Shown one piece after another: positions 1 to 7,892 of a DNA stretch of 36,353 nucleotides. The first letter of the stretch is position 1, and each line of letters starts with the position of its first letter. The DNA comes from Crenalkalicoccus roseus (GTDB taxonomy: Bacteria > Pseudomonadota > Alphaproteobacteria > Acetobacterales > Acetobacteraceae): the NCBI RefSeq assembly GCF_004761865.1, contig NZ_SJDM01000029.1, forward strand, positions 1 to 36,353. The letters are read 5' to 3'. Made by a program: the position numbers and the translations under genes. The notes below the pieces were generated by a model. The model saw only the letters and a program-made list of their open reading frames with translations, was not told the DNA's origin and made no database searches.

Positions 1-1
1 C

Positions 2-853
2 GCCGCCGACGCCGCCTTCGCCGCCGCGCGCGAGGCGCAGCTCCGCGCCGAGGCCGCCGCCGGGCAGGCGCGCGGCGCGGCGCAGGCGGTGGAGGAACGC
101 ATCGCCGAGCGCCTCGGCCCCGGCGCCGCCCTGCCCGAGCCCGAGGCGCTCTCCGACGCCGCCGAGGAGAAGGCGCGGCGCAAGCTGGAGCGCCTGGCGC
201 GCGAGCGAGAGGAGATGGGCCCGGTCAACCTCCGCGCCGAGGTGGAGATGGCCGAGCTCGACGCCCGCATCGCCACCATCCACCGCGAGCGGGAGGAGAT
301 CGGCGCCGCCATCGCCAAGCTGCGCGGCTCGATCGGTCACCTGAACCGCGAGGGGCGGGAGCGGCTGCGCGAGGTGTTCGACCGCGTGGACGCCGAGTTC
401 CGCGGCCTGTTCGCGCGGCTGTTCGGCGGCGGACGGGCGCATCTCGGCCTGGTCGGCTCCGACGATCCGCTGGAGGCGGGGCTCGAGATCTACGCCGAGC
501 CGCCGGGCAAGAAGCTGGCGACGCTCTCCCTGCTCTCGGGCGGCGAGCAGGCGCTGACCGCCCTCTCCCTCATCTTCGCCGTGTTCCGCTGCCAGCCCGC
601 GCCGGTCTGCGTGCTGGACGAGGTGGACGCGCCGCTCGACGACGCGAATGTGGAGCGGCTCTGCGACCTGCTCGACGGCATGGCGGCGGAGAGCGGCACG
701 CGCTTCCTGATCGTGACGCACCACCCGCTGACCATGGCGCGCATGCACCGCCTCTATGGCGTGACGATGCAGGAGAGGGGCGTCTCCCGCCTGCTCAGCG
801 TGGATCTCGGCCGGGCGGTGGAGATGGTGGAGGGGGCGCGGCCGGCGGAGTAG
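2..853 (+). CDS. smc: Chromosome partition protein Smc, C-terminal part (5' end outside window)
   Basis: The reading frame is open from the first bases of the window, so this is the 3' end of a longer gene. Smc is the ATPase of the condensin-like complex that organises and segregates the chromosome. The visible part holds the end of the Ala/Glu/Arg-rich coiled coil, the conserved [10 protein letters not shown] stretch (GPVN is typical of bacterial Smc), then the C-terminal ABC head: signature [18 protein letters not shown], Walker [17 protein letters not shown] and the switch histidine region IVTHHPLTM. It ends normally, with a short tail after the head. An internal GTG at 89 is not the true start because coding sequence continues upstream. 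The next gene converges from the other strand 21 bp away. Confidence 0.96.
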   Translation, partial: AADAAFAAAREAQLRAEAAAGQARGAAQAVEERIAERLGPGAALPEPEALSDAAEEKARRKLERLAREREEMGPVNLRAEVEMAELDARIATIHREREEIGAAIAKLRGSIGHLNREGRERLREVFDRVDAEFRGLFARLFGGGRAHLGLVGSDDPLEAGLEIYAEPPGKKLATLSLLSGGEQALTALSLIFAVFRCQPAPVCVLDEVDAPLDDANVERLCDLLDGMAAESGTRFLIVTHHPLTMARMHRLYGVTMQERGVSRLLSVDLGRAVEMVEGARPAE

Positions 854-874
854 GGCGGGCCGCGCTCCGCAGGG

Positions 875-1297
875 TCAGGGCGGGACGGCGCCGGCCGGCG
901 CGAAATGCGCGAAGTCGGCGCGCAGGGGCCGCCAGATCCGCACCTCGCGCGGCGCGTCGAGCAGCTCGGGCAGGCGCGCCTCGTAGGGCGCGCGGTAGGG
1001 GCGCCGCATCTGCACCTCGACGAGGTCGCGCCGGTCGGCCCAGGTCTCGTAGAGCATGAACCGTGCCGGATCCTCCGGATCGCGGTGCAGCACGGCGTTG
1101 AGGAAGCCCGGCTCGTGGCGCATGGCGTCGAGGACGGGGAGGAGCAGGCGGAGGAATTCCGCCTCCCGCCCCGGCCGGACGCGCAGCGAGACGATGAGGG
1201 CGAGCGGCCCGGCCGCCGCCTCCGCCCCCGCTTCCCGCGCCGCCGCGGCGCCGGCCGCCGCGAGCGCCGCCGTGCCCATCGCTTCCCGTCTGGTCAT
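875..1297 (-). CDS. Secreted ABM-domain (antibiotic biosynthesis monooxygenase-like) protein
   Basis: This 140-residue protein begins with an export signal of twin-arginine flavour (MTRREAMG followed by an Ala-rich stretch), then one ferredoxin-like alpha/beta domain of about 95 residues. That domain has the ABM pattern: LIVSLRVRPGREAEFL, then HEPGFLNAVLHRDPEDPARFMLYETWADRRDL. ABM domains are small dimeric folds found in cofactor-free monooxygenases and in heme- or quinone-related enzymes; the substrate cannot be told here. The ATG at 1297 is chosen because AGGAGG lies 7 bp upstream; an in-frame ATG 20 codons earlier lacks a site. A 90-bp dispersed repeat lies just upstream, between this gene and the DUF2889 gene, so the two are probably transcribed separately. 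Confidence 0.85.
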   Translation of the reverse strand: MTRREAMGTAALAAAGAAAAREAGAEAAAGPLALIVSLRVRPGREAEFLRLLLPVLDAMRHEPGFLNAVLHRDPEDPARFMLYETWADRRDLVEVQMRRPYRAPYEARLPELLDAPREVRIWRPLRADFAHFAPAGAVPP

Positions 1298-1315
1298 CTG
1301 CCGCTCCTCCTGCGT

Positions 1316-1400
1316 GCGATCCGCCCTGGCGGATCGCGCTCCCTTCCTGCCGGGCACCCGGCTCGCCGCTCCGGCGGCCCGGCCTTCGCGGATCGGGTGC
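1316..1400 (-). repeat. Dispersed two-palindrome intergenic repeat, copy A
   Basis: Read on the minus strand, this copy starts with CCGATCCGCGAAGG, has GCCGGAGCGGCGAGCC in the middle, then GGCAGGAAGGGAGC, and ends in a perfect palindrome: GCGATCCGCC, CT on the plus strand, GGCGGATCGC (1316-1337). The same order of blocks recurs at 4428, 12535 and 27785. Its two GATCCGC units are 59 bp apart. It lies in the upstream region of the ABM-domain gene, and no coding signal overlaps it. Confidence 0.8.
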
Positions 1401-1484
1401 TCGCCGGCGGGTGGCGGGAGTGGAGCGCGGGGCGCGCGGCAGGGCGATGACCTGGGAGGTCATGGAAGGCGCTGCCGCCTTCCC

Positions 1485-2075
1485 TCACTCCGCCGGCGGC
1501 GTCTCCTCCGCGAGCCAGGGCCAGCGCGCCAGCGTCACCGGGCTGTCCGGGGCATAGGCGATGCAGGTGCCGACCAGCGCCGGCCGTTCGCGCGGCGGCG
1601 TCTCGCCCGCGGCGGCGCGGCGCGCCGCCTCCTCGCGCTCGCGCCGGGCGCGGAAGGGGTAGAGGGTCTGGTAGGCGGTGGTGGCCATCTGGCCGAGAAG
1701 CTCGCGCAGATGCGTGCAGCCCGCCGTGCCGCCCACCCGCTCCGCCACCGCGCGGGAGAAGCCGGGGCCGATGCGCAGGCCGGCGAGCCTGGCGAAATTC
1801 GGCGCCGCCTGCGGGCAGAGGGCGTAGGGGGTGTGGTCGGAGGAGGCCTCGCAGGCGACGATGGTCATCTCCTCGTCCACGGTCAGGCGCAGCCACATGC
1901 CGTGGATCGGGGCGCCGGGCGGCAGCGTGCCGCGCGCGCCGTTCTCGAAGGTGTCGGCCTTGCGGTCGAGCAGGTGCGCCTCGATGTCGAACAGGCCGTC
2001 GGCGCGGCGCCAGCCGCGCAGGGTGATGTCGCGCAGGTGCAGCAGCTCCCGCTCGACGGGCGTGGAGAGGGGCAT
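1485..2075 (-). CDS. DUF2889 domain-containing protein
   Basis: A 196-residue protein of the DUF2889 family, whose function is unknown to me. The diagnostic N-terminal block is present: ELLHLRDITLRGWRRADGLF then DIEAHLLDRKADTFENG (residues 10-45), followed by IHGMWLRLTVDEEMTIVACE and a conserved Cys/His region, GGTAGCTHLRELLGQM (about residues 114-129). There is no signal peptide or membrane segment. The ATG at 2075 has GGAG 7 bp upstream. Upstream is a divergent spacer shared with the sensor kinase. The conserved HDxxPYxxCP-type segment (SSDHTPYALCPQAAPNF) and the GCTHL motif hint at a metal or cofactor site, but that is inference. Confidence 0.9.
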   Translation of the reverse strand: MPLSTPVERELLHLRDITLRGWRRADGLFDIEAHLLDRKADTFENGARGTLPPGAPIHGMWLRLTVDEEMTIVACEASSDHTPYALCPQAAPNFARLAGLRIGPGFSRAVAERVGGTAGCTHLRELLGQMATTAYQTLYPFRARREREEAARRAAAGETPPRERPALVGTCIAYAPDSPVTLARWPWLAEETPPAE

Positions 2076-2263
2076 GGGCGGCTCCGGAAGGGCGGTGCGC
2101 CACGAGGGGCTTCCCCCGGCTATGCCACGCGCCCTTGCCGCTGGCCACCCGCCGCGCCCGCTCCGCCGGCTTTGAACGGCAGCGGCGGGTTCGTCATTCG
2201 CCGTGTCCGCAGCGCATCAGTATAAGCTTCGGCCGCAACAACGGGCGCCGGGGGGCGAGGGTC

Positions 2264-4429
2264 GTGCCGGACGAGGGTCTGCCGTCTGCGCCGGAATTCG
2301 CGGCGCTGCGGCATGTCGCCGAGGGCTCGGCCGCCGCCAGCATCCTGCTGGGCGGGCCGATGCTGCGGATCCTGTATGCCAATGCCGCCTTCTGCGAGGC
2401 CGCGGATGCGGAGGTGCAGGCGCTGGCCGGGCGACCGGCGGGCGAGGTCCTGCCTCTGACCGAGGGGCATCTGCGGCTGCTCGAACGGATCCGCGCCTCC
2501 GGCCGGCCGTGGCGGCGCGGCGGCGTGCCGCTGCGCCTGCATCCCGGCCGGCCCGCCCGCCTGTGGGAGGTGGAGGCGATCCCGCTGCCGGCCGGGCCCG
2601 GCGCGGCGCCGGACCTCTTCGTGCAGCTCCGCGACATCACCGCGCGCGAACGCGCCCTGCGCGAGGGGGAGGCGGCGCGCGCCACCCTCGATGCGCTGTT
2701 CGCGCATTTTCCCGAGGGGCTGCTCCTCGCCGAGGGGCGCGAGCTGCGCATCCGCCGCATCAGCGCGCGCGGCCTCGCCCTCTCGGGCTATGGCGCCGAG
2801 GAGGTGGTGGGCCGCGGCGCCGCGACGCCGCCGGTGGCCGCGGCGGTGCTGCGCGCCGATGGCGCCGCACCGGCGCGTCCGGAGGAGCTGCCGCTTCCCC
2901 GCGCGGTGCGCAGGGGGGAGGCGGTGCGCCACGAGGCCTGGGTCCTGCGCCGCAAGGACGGCGCGCGGGTGCCCGTGCTGTGCAGCGCCGGGCCGATCCG
3001 CGACGCCGCCGGGCGCGTCGCCGGCGGCATCCTGGTGTGGCAGGACGCGACGGAGCTGCGCCGGGCCGAGGCGGCGCTGGCTGCGAGCGAGGCCCGCTAC
3101 CGCGCGCTCGCCAACGCCTGGACCGGCGCGGTCTGGACCGCGGGGCCGGACGGCGCGCTGCGCGACACCGCGGAATGGTCCGCCCTTACCGGCCAGCCGG
3201 CGGAGGCGGCACGGGGCTGGGGCTGGCTCGACGCGGTGCACCCCGAGGACCGCGAGCGAGTGCGGCGCTGCTGGGAGGAGGCGCTGGCGCGGGAGAAGAC
3301 CTACGAGGCCGAGTACCGGCTGGCGCAGGGCGAGGACTGGCGCTGGACCGCCGCGCGCGCGGTGCCGGTGCGCGACGCGGCGGGGCGGATCGTCGAATGG
3401 GTCGGCGCCAACGCCGACATCCACCCCCGCAAGATGGCCGAGGCGGCGCTGCGGGCGAGCCAGGAGCGATTCCGCATCCTGGCCGAGGCGATGCCGCACC
3501 TGGTCTGGCAGGCCGACCGGCAGGGCGCGCCCGAATACATGAACCGCCGCATGCAGGCCTTCACCGGCATGACACCGACGGAGGCGCGCGGGCGCGACTG
3601 GCGCTCCCTGATCCATCCGGAGGATGCGCCGCGGTTCGAGGCGGCGTGGCGGCAGGCGCTGGCCGAGAGCGTGGAATTCGGCCTCGACCTGCGCCTCGCC
3701 ACGCCGGAGGGGGGGTGGCGCTGGTTCGACGTCCAGGGCGCGCCGGTGCGCGACGCGGAGGGGCGGATCCGCCACTGGGTCGGCACCTGCACCGATGTCG
3801 AGGACCGCCGCCGCGCCGAGGCGGCGATGCAGGAAGCGCTGGCGGCGCAGGAGAAGCTGCTGCGCACCGCCGAGCACCGCATCAAGAACAGCCTGCAGCT
3901 CGTCGCTTCGCTGCTGCGGCTGAAGGCGGGGCGCGTCGCCGCCCCGGCGGCGCGCGAGGCGCTGGAGGAGGCGGTGGCGCGGGTACAGGCGGTGGCGGAG
4001 GCGCACCGCGCGCTGCAGCGCAGCCCGGACATGCGCAACGTCCGCCTCGCCGACATGATGCAGGAGCTGGCGGCGGGGGTGGCGGTGCTGCACCCCGGCG
4101 CCGATCTGCGCGTGGAGGCGGACCCGTCCCTGCTGCTCGACGCCGACCGCGCCATCCCGCTGGCGCTGGCGCTGAAGGAGCTGCTCGGCGCCGCGCTCGG
4201 CCGCAACGGACGGGAGCGCCCGCCGCCGGCGCTGCTCTCCGCCCGCACCTCGGCCGAGGGGATCGAGGTGGTGGTGGCCTGCCCGGCCGATCCCGGAGAG
4301 CCCGAGGCGCTGAGCGCGACCATCATACGCGCCCTGGTGCGCCAGATCGGCGCCACCCTTGCGACCGAGGCCTCGGCGGAGGGGGTGCGGACCGTGCTGC
4401 GGCTGCCGGAGGCCCACGCCCCGGGCTAG
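2264..4429 (+). CDS. PAS-rich HisKA_2/HWE-type sensor histidine kinase with degenerate ATPase domain
   Basis: About 721 residues with no membrane segments, so a cytoplasmic sensor. Four PAS-like units can be traced: about 10-115, 140-265, 275-400 and 405-525. The last two carry clear PAC ends (WRWTAARAVPVRDAAGRIVE and WRWFDVQGAPVRDAEGRIRH). The dimerisation/phosphoacceptor helix is HisKA_2 type, EHRIKNSLQLVASLLRLKA, with His538. The C-terminal ATPase domain is recognisable but weak: the expected N-box ELVTNAL reads ELLGAAL (639-645), so the metal-binding Asn is replaced by Ala, and the glycine boxes are poor. No response regulator is adjacent. The start is taken as GTG 2264 behind GGCGAGGG; the frame stays open upstream to an ATG at 2135, but that segment does not look coding. 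The TAG stop lies in a dispersed repeat. Confidence 0.9.
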   Translation: MPDEGLPSAPEFAALRHVAEGSAAASILLGGPMLRILYANAAFCEAADAEVQALAGRPAGEVLPLTEGHLRLLERIRASGRPWRRGGVPLRLHPGRPARLWEVEAIPLPAGPGAAPDLFVQLRDITARERALREGEAARATLDALFAHFPEGLLLAEGRELRIRRISARGLALSGYGAEEVVGRGAATPPVAAAVLRADGAAPARPEELPLPRAVRRGEAVRHEAWVLRRKDGARVPVLCSAGPIRDAAGRVAGGILVWQDATELRRAEAALAASEARYRALANAWTGAVWTAGPDGALRDTAEWSALTGQPAEAARGWGWLDAVHPEDRERVRRCWEEALAREKTYEAEYRLAQGEDWRWTAARAVPVRDAAGRIVEWVGANADIHPRKMAEAALRASQERFRILAEAMPHLVWQADRQGAPEYMNRRMQAFTGMTPTEARGRDWRSLIHPEDAPRFEAAWRQALAESVEFGLDLRLATPEGGWRWFDVQGAPVRDAEGRIRHWVGTCTDVEDRRRAEAAMQEALAAQEKLLRTAEHRIKNSLQLVASLLRLKAGRVAAPAAREALEEAVARVQAVAEAHRALQRSPDMRNVRLADMMQELAAGVAVLHPGADLRVEADPSLLLDADRAIPLALALKELLGAALGRNGRERPPPALLSARTSAEGIEVVVACPADPGEPEALSATIIRALVRQIGATLATEASAEGVRTVLRLPEAHAPG

Positions 4430-4516
4430 CGCCTGATCCGCGGAGGCGGACCGGCCGGAGCGGTGCATCGATCGCCCGGCAAGGAGCGGACGCGTGATCC
4501 GCCGAGGTGGATCGCG
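4428..4516 (+). repeat. Dispersed two-palindrome intergenic repeat, copy B
   Basis: It begins in the TAG stop codon of the sensor kinase (TAGCGCCTGATCCGCGG). It continues with the middle block GGCCGGAGCGG and GGCAAGGAGCG, and ends in an imperfect palindrome GATCCGCC, GA, GGTGGATC (4496-4513). The two TGATCCGC units are 61 bp apart. The left unit can also form the hairpin TCCGC, GGAG, GCGGA. Copies A, C and D share the same block order. Confidence 0.85.
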
Positions 4517-4631
4517 CTGTAGGGCCGGTTCCACCCGGCCGTAATCGCAGCCATGGCCCTGAAGGGGCCCATGCCCCGGACCCCGGCAGATGTGACTGGA
4601 AGATTAATCGCTGCGGGTCCAGAATGTCCGC

Positions 4632-4937
4632 ATGCGCCTGCACCCGATCCGCCCGATCCACCCCGCCCGGCGCAGCCGTGACGCGGCCTTTACCGCCGAT
4701 TCACGCCTGCGCGGCATGGTGCTGCGCATGATCGCGCTGAACTCGCTCGCCGCCTTCGCGCAGGAGATCGGGCGCCGCCCGCCGGTCGAGCCGGTGCGGG
4801 CGGCTGTGGCCTCCATTCCCGCCGCCGGCCTCTCCGCCGCCGACCCGGCCGCCGCGCCGCAGCGGCCACTGGAGGCGGTGCCGCCGCAGCCCGCGCGGCC
4901 GCTACCGCGCGGCTCGCTGCTCGACCTGCGGGTCTGA
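4632..4937 (+). CDS. Small hypothetical protein
   Basis: A 101-residue reading frame with G/C-rich third positions like its neighbours. It has a basic start (MRLHPIRPIHPARRSRD), a short central helix (GMVLRMIALNSLAAFAQEIG, residues 28-47) and an Ala/Pro-rich tail ending [10 protein letters not shown] recognise no family. It has no clear ribosome-binding site at the ATG; a second in-frame ATG at residue 29 is possible. Its last 36 bp overlap the 3' end of the convergent lipoprotein hydrolase. The 116 bp between the upstream repeat and this start hold a GGCCGG/CCGGCC hairpin (4523-4540) and a relatively AT-rich patch, AGATTAATCG, that could carry its promoter. Confidence 0.5.
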   Translation: MRLHPIRPIHPARRSRDAAFTADSRLRGMVLRMIALNSLAAFAQEIGRRPPVEPVRAAVASIPAAGLSAADPAAAPQRPLEAVPPQPARPLPRGSLLDLRV

Positions 4938-5879
4938 GCCCGCCGTCGCGTCGCCCGGCCGCAGCGTGGCCAGCCGCGCCGGGCCGGAAGCAGGAAGGCC
5001 CCGCCGCGCCGCCAGGCGCCGCTCGGTCCGCCGCGCGGCGAAGGCCATCACGTCCTCCGTGGTGGGCGCGAGGCTCGGCAGCCAGGGCAGGGACATCAGG
5101 ATGTCGAGGTGGCCGATCGCGGGGTAGAGGCGCGTCTCCACCTCCCCCCCTGCCTCGGCGACGCGCCGCGCCATGGCGCGGAGATGCGACGGGCCGGTGA
5201 CCAGGTCCATGGTGCCGCTCAGCAGCAGCAGCGGCGGCGCCCCGGCCGAGGCGTAGCTCTCGGGCAGCAGCGAGGCGAGGTCGGCCTCGCCTGCGAAGAC
5301 CGGCCGCACCGCCCAGTGCCGCGGGAAGTCGCCGGCATAGGGGCCGGCGATGCCGATGGCGCCGGCGAGGTCCCGGCCGCCGAGGCCGTGCGGGGCCAGC
5401 CAGCGTCCGTCGAGGGCGAGCATCAGCGCGATGTAGCCGCCGGCGGAATGCCCGGCGACGAACAGTCCCTCGGGATCGGCGCCGAGGCGGGGCGCCTGGC
5501 GCCGCGCCCAGGCGACGGCGGCGGCCGCGTCCTCGAGGAAGCCCGGGAAGCGCGTCTCCGGATAGAGGCGGTAGTCCGGCACAGCCACCACCGCGCCGCG
5601 GGCGGCGAGGCCGGAGGCGAGCACCTGGTTCTCCAGGCTGCCCTTCTCGCCCATCTGCCACTGCCCGCCATGGAAGAACACGATCAGCGGCCGGGCCTCC
5701 CCGCCTGGGCCGAGCGGGCGGTAGAGGTCGAGCCGGTGCCGCGACCCCTCCCCATAGGGAATGTCGCGCTCGATTGCGACATGCTCCCGCTCCGGAGCGG
5801 CCGTGGCGCAGGCGGCGAGGGCCAGCGCGGCGATGAGGGCGAGACAGGTCTGCGCGAAGCGGCGGGGCGGGGGTGGCAT
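4902..5879 (-). CDS. Alpha/beta hydrolase-fold lipoprotein (esterase/lipase of the HSL-like group)
   Basis: A 325-residue protein with a lipoprotein signal (basic start, then ALALAAC with Cys24 as the lipidated residue), so it is probably tethered to a membrane in the periplasm. The catalytic domain shows the oxyanion-hole motif FFHGGQW (HGG at 70-72), the nucleophile elbow GHSAGGY (Ser145), a likely acid residue in SGTMDLV (Asp225) and the catalytic His in AIGHLDI (His257). This is the carboxylesterase/acylhydrolase pattern; the substrate is unknown. Its 3' end overlaps the small convergent gene by 36 bp. The upstream spacer contains an AT-rich island with a 12-bp perfect palindrome at 5920-5931. 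Confidence 0.9.
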   Translation of the reverse strand: MPPPPRRFAQTCLALIAALALAACATAAPEREHVAIERDIPYGEGSRHRLDLYRPLGPGGEARPLIVFFHGGQWQMGEKGSLENQVLASGLAARGAVVAVPDYRLYPETRFPGFLEDAAAAVAWARRQAPRLGADPEGLFVAGHSAGGYIALMLALDGRWLAPHGLGGRDLAGAIGIAGPYAGDFPRHWAVRPVFAGEADLASLLPESYASAGAPPLLLLSGTMDLVTGPSHLRAMARRVAEAGGEVETRLYPAIGHLDILMSLPWLPSLAPTTEDVMAFAARRTERRLAARRGLPASGPARLATLRPGDATAGSDPQVEQRAAR

Positions 5880-5919
5880 CGGAAGGCTCCTCCGGGGCGG
5901 GAGGAGCGAGCCACGTCAT

Positions 5920-5931
5920 CTCATTAATGAG
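5920..5931. promoter_or_regulatory. AT-rich palindrome, possible operator
   Basis: CTCATTAATGAG is a perfect 12-bp palindrome about 40 bp upstream of the lipoprotein hydrolase start (5879) and 140 bp upstream of the NUDIX start (6073). It opens a roughly 65-bp island (5918-5985) that is far more AT-rich than the rest of the window. Its position in a divergent spacer fits a regulator site or promoter; the protein that would bind it is unknown. Confidence 0.5.
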
Positions 5932-6072
5932 AAATCACTAGAAGGTTTGAACATTCCATATCAGATAACGAATAGGGATTTTGCGCCGTCGCGCTGGGGC
6001 AGGGCGGCACGATCATGGGTCCGGCGGCGCTTGACCCTTGCAACGGACCCGTCCCCTCCGCATCGTAAGAAG

Positions 6073-6621
6073 ATGCCGGCCTTCATCCGCCGCATCCCCG
6101 AAGGCGACGACCGCGAGCGGCTCACCTGCCCCGACTGCGGGTTCATCGACTATGAGAACCCGAAGATCGTGGTCGGCAGCGTGGTCGCCGAGGCGGGGCG
6201 CGTCCTGCTCTGCCGCCGGGCGATCGAACCCCGCCGCGGCTTCTGGACCTTGCCCGCGGGCTATCTCGAGATGCGCGAGACGGTGGAGGAGGGGGCCAGG
6301 CGCGAGGCCTGGGAGGAGGCGCGGGCGCGCATCGCGCTCGAGGGTCTGCTCGCCGTCTATTCCATCGCCCGCATCGGCCAGGTGCAGCTCATCTTCCGTG
6401 CCCGGCTGGACCAGCCGGGCTTCGCGCCAGGGCCGGAAAGCCTGGAGGTCGGGCTGTTCGGCTGGGAGGACATCCCATGGTCCGAGATCGCCTTTCCCTC
6501 CGTCCACTGGGCGCTACGGGCCTGGCGCGCGGCGGAGGGCCGCCCGCCCGGCCCGCCGGCGCTGAACCCGCCGGAGGACCCACGCGGCAGCCGGCCGCTC
6601 ACGCCCCCGCCAGGGCTGTGA
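6073..6621 (+). CDS. NUDIX hydrolase with N-terminal half zinc ribbon
   Basis: A 182-residue NUDIX pyrophosphohydrolase. The N-terminus, [20 protein letters not shown] then [11 protein letters not shown], matches the second half of the zinc ribbon seen in NADH-pyrophosphatase-like NUDIX proteins; the first Cys pair is absent. The Nudix box runs [20 protein letters not shown] (about residues 59-78) and keeps the catalytic Glu residues; the Gly that normally follows is replaced by Arg. Family members hydrolyse nucleoside diphosphates linked to another group; the substrate is unknown. The ATG at 6073 is the first Met before the conserved block; the frame is open further upstream but crosses the AT-rich promoter island. 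The stop overlaps the next gene's start as GTGA. Confidence 0.9.
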   Translation: MPAFIRRIPEGDDRERLTCPDCGFIDYENPKIVVGSVVAEAGRVLLCRRAIEPRRGFWTLPAGYLEMRETVEEGARREAWEEARARIALEGLLAVYSIARIGQVQLIFRARLDQPGFAPGPESLEVGLFGWEDIPWSEIAFPSVHWALRAWRAAEGRPPGPPALNPPEDPRGSRPLTPPPGL

Positions 6622-7001
6622 CCCGGCGGTGGGCGCTGCTCGCGGCGGTGGCGCTGCTCGCCGCCTCGCCCGCCGCGGGGCAGCAGGCCGAGCCGCCACG
6701 GCCCCGCCCCCGCCCCCGTCCCTTCAGCACCCAGCTTCCCGACCCCCTGGGGCCGCCCGCCCCGCCGACCCGACCCTCCACCTCCGCCGCACCCGCCCCC
6801 GACCTCGCGCCGATGCCGAACCGCAGCCTGGAGCCGCCGCGCATCGCACAGAACGACGACCTTCCGAGCGTCTCGCCCAGCATCATCCACCGCCGCCTGC
6901 CGGGCCAGGGCCAGGCGGCCGAGGGCAGCCCGCACCGCAACGAGGAGCGGCTCTTCGCCCCCGCCCCCGGCGCGCGGCTGCGGGTGCCCTTCTCCTACTG
7001 A
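6618..7001 (+). CDS. Secreted Pro/Arg-rich small protein, function unknown
   Basis: 127 residues. It starts at a GTG overlapping the NUDIX stop (GTGA), which implies translational coupling. A classic Sec signal ([20 protein letters not shown]) is followed by a low-complexity linker rich in Pro and Arg ([10 protein letters not shown]) and a C-terminal part with [18 protein letters not shown] and a final LRVPFSY. The low-complexity mature part suggests a periplasmic or envelope protein. I recognise no family. The other strand's creatininase-like gene ends 13 bp downstream, so both transcripts stop in this gap. Confidence 0.72.
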   Translation: MTRRWALLAAVALLAASPAAGQQAEPPRPRPRPRPFSTQLPDPLGPPAPPTRPSTSAAPAPDLAPMPNRSLEPPRIAQNDDLPSVSPSIIHRRLPGQGQAAEGSPHRNEERLFAPAPGARLRVPFSY

Positions 7002-7014
7002 GAGGCTGCCGCCC

Positions 7015-7827
7015 TCATTCCGCCGCGCCGGCCTGGAAGCGGCCGGCGCGGCCGGGCGTCCAGACCGGGTCGGGGCTGCGCCACAGCGCCGGGTCGCGCA
7101 TCGCCCGCGCCAGCGCCCCGACCACGGCGGCAAGGATGCGCTCCCCCTTCTCGGCGGTGGCGGCGCGCGGGTCGCCGCGCACGCCGGTGCGCGGGGCGCG
7201 CTCCTCGAAGGACCAGAAGCGGGAGAAGCCGGGGGGCGGAGCCGGCACCGGCTCGGCAAGGCTGTCGGCGATCCGCTCCCGGCGCACCTGGCCGGGGTCG
7301 AGGGCGAGCCAGAGGCTCGTCTCCGCCTCGCAGGCGTGCTGCACGCCGGGCTGGGTGGTGAGGGTGGCCGCGATCTCCTGCGGCGCCGCCTGCGGCCAGG
7401 TGGTGGCGACGACGGGGATGCCGAACTCATGCGCTAGCTCCCGCGCCGCGACGGCCAGCGGCTCGATGTTGCCGCCATGGCCGTTCACCACCAGCAGCCT
7501 GCGGAACCCGTCGGCCAGGAGCGAGCGCACCACGCAGCGCAGCACGGCGTGGAAGGTGGCGTGGTCGAGGCTGATCGTGCCGCCGAAGGGGAAGTGGTGC
7601 TCGGAGAGGCCCATCCACATCGGCGGCAGCACCACCACGGGCATCTCCGCCGCCACCGCCTCCGCCGCGCGCACCGCGAAGGCGTGGGCGCAGAAGCTGT
7701 CGGTCCAGACCGGCAGGTGCGGCCCGTGCTGCTCCAGGCTGCCGACGGGCAGCACCACCAGCGCGTCGCGCGCGGCGAGCGCCTTGAGTTCGGGCGCGGT
7801 CATGCGCTCCCAGCGGGTTTCGGTCAT
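7015..7827 (-). CDS. Creatininase-family amidohydrolase
   Basis: 270 residues with the full creatininase-family metal site: GSLEQHGPHLPVWTD (Glu32, His34, Asp43), NGHGGN (His117) and HACEAETS (Glu167). Members are binuclear Zn/Mn enzymes that open cyclic or linear amides (creatinine, formamidopyrimidine derivatives and others). The sequence does not decide the substrate. The ATG at 7827 follows GGAGGAG with good spacing; the frame's earlier ATG 18 codons upstream lacks a site. It lies 65 bp downstream of the ftsY operon's last gene, on the same strand, so it may be read through from that operon. Confidence 0.92.
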   Translation of the reverse strand: MTETRWERMTAPELKALAARDALVVLPVGSLEQHGPHLPVWTDSFCAHAFAVRAAEAVAAEMPVVVLPPMWMGLSEHHFPFGGTISLDHATFHAVLRCVVRSLLADGFRRLLVVNGHGGNIEPLAVAARELAHEFGIPVVATTWPQAAPQEIAATLTTQPGVQHACEAETSLWLALDPGQVRRERIADSLAEPVPAPPPGFSRFWSFEERAPRTGVRGDPRAATAEKGERILAAVVGALARAMRDPALWRSPDPVWTPGRAGRFQAGAAE

Positions 7828-7892
7828 GGCGTGCTCCTCCTGCCGCGGCGCCACCCTCCGGCGCGCGGCGGGGGCGGTCAAGCAGGGGGCGC

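Noticed and set aside
2120-4534. Long antisense frame (about 800 residues) over the sensor kinase gene
   Set aside because: It is a shadow of high third-position GC in the real gene. It has Arg/Ala/Leu low-complexity translation and no family motif, while the plus strand has clear PAS and HisKA_2 motifs.
5761-6072. N-terminal extension of the NUDIX gene to an ATG at 5761
   Set aside because: It would overlap the 5' end of the lipoprotein hydrolase and run through the AT-rich promoter island; the added residues show no conserved motif.
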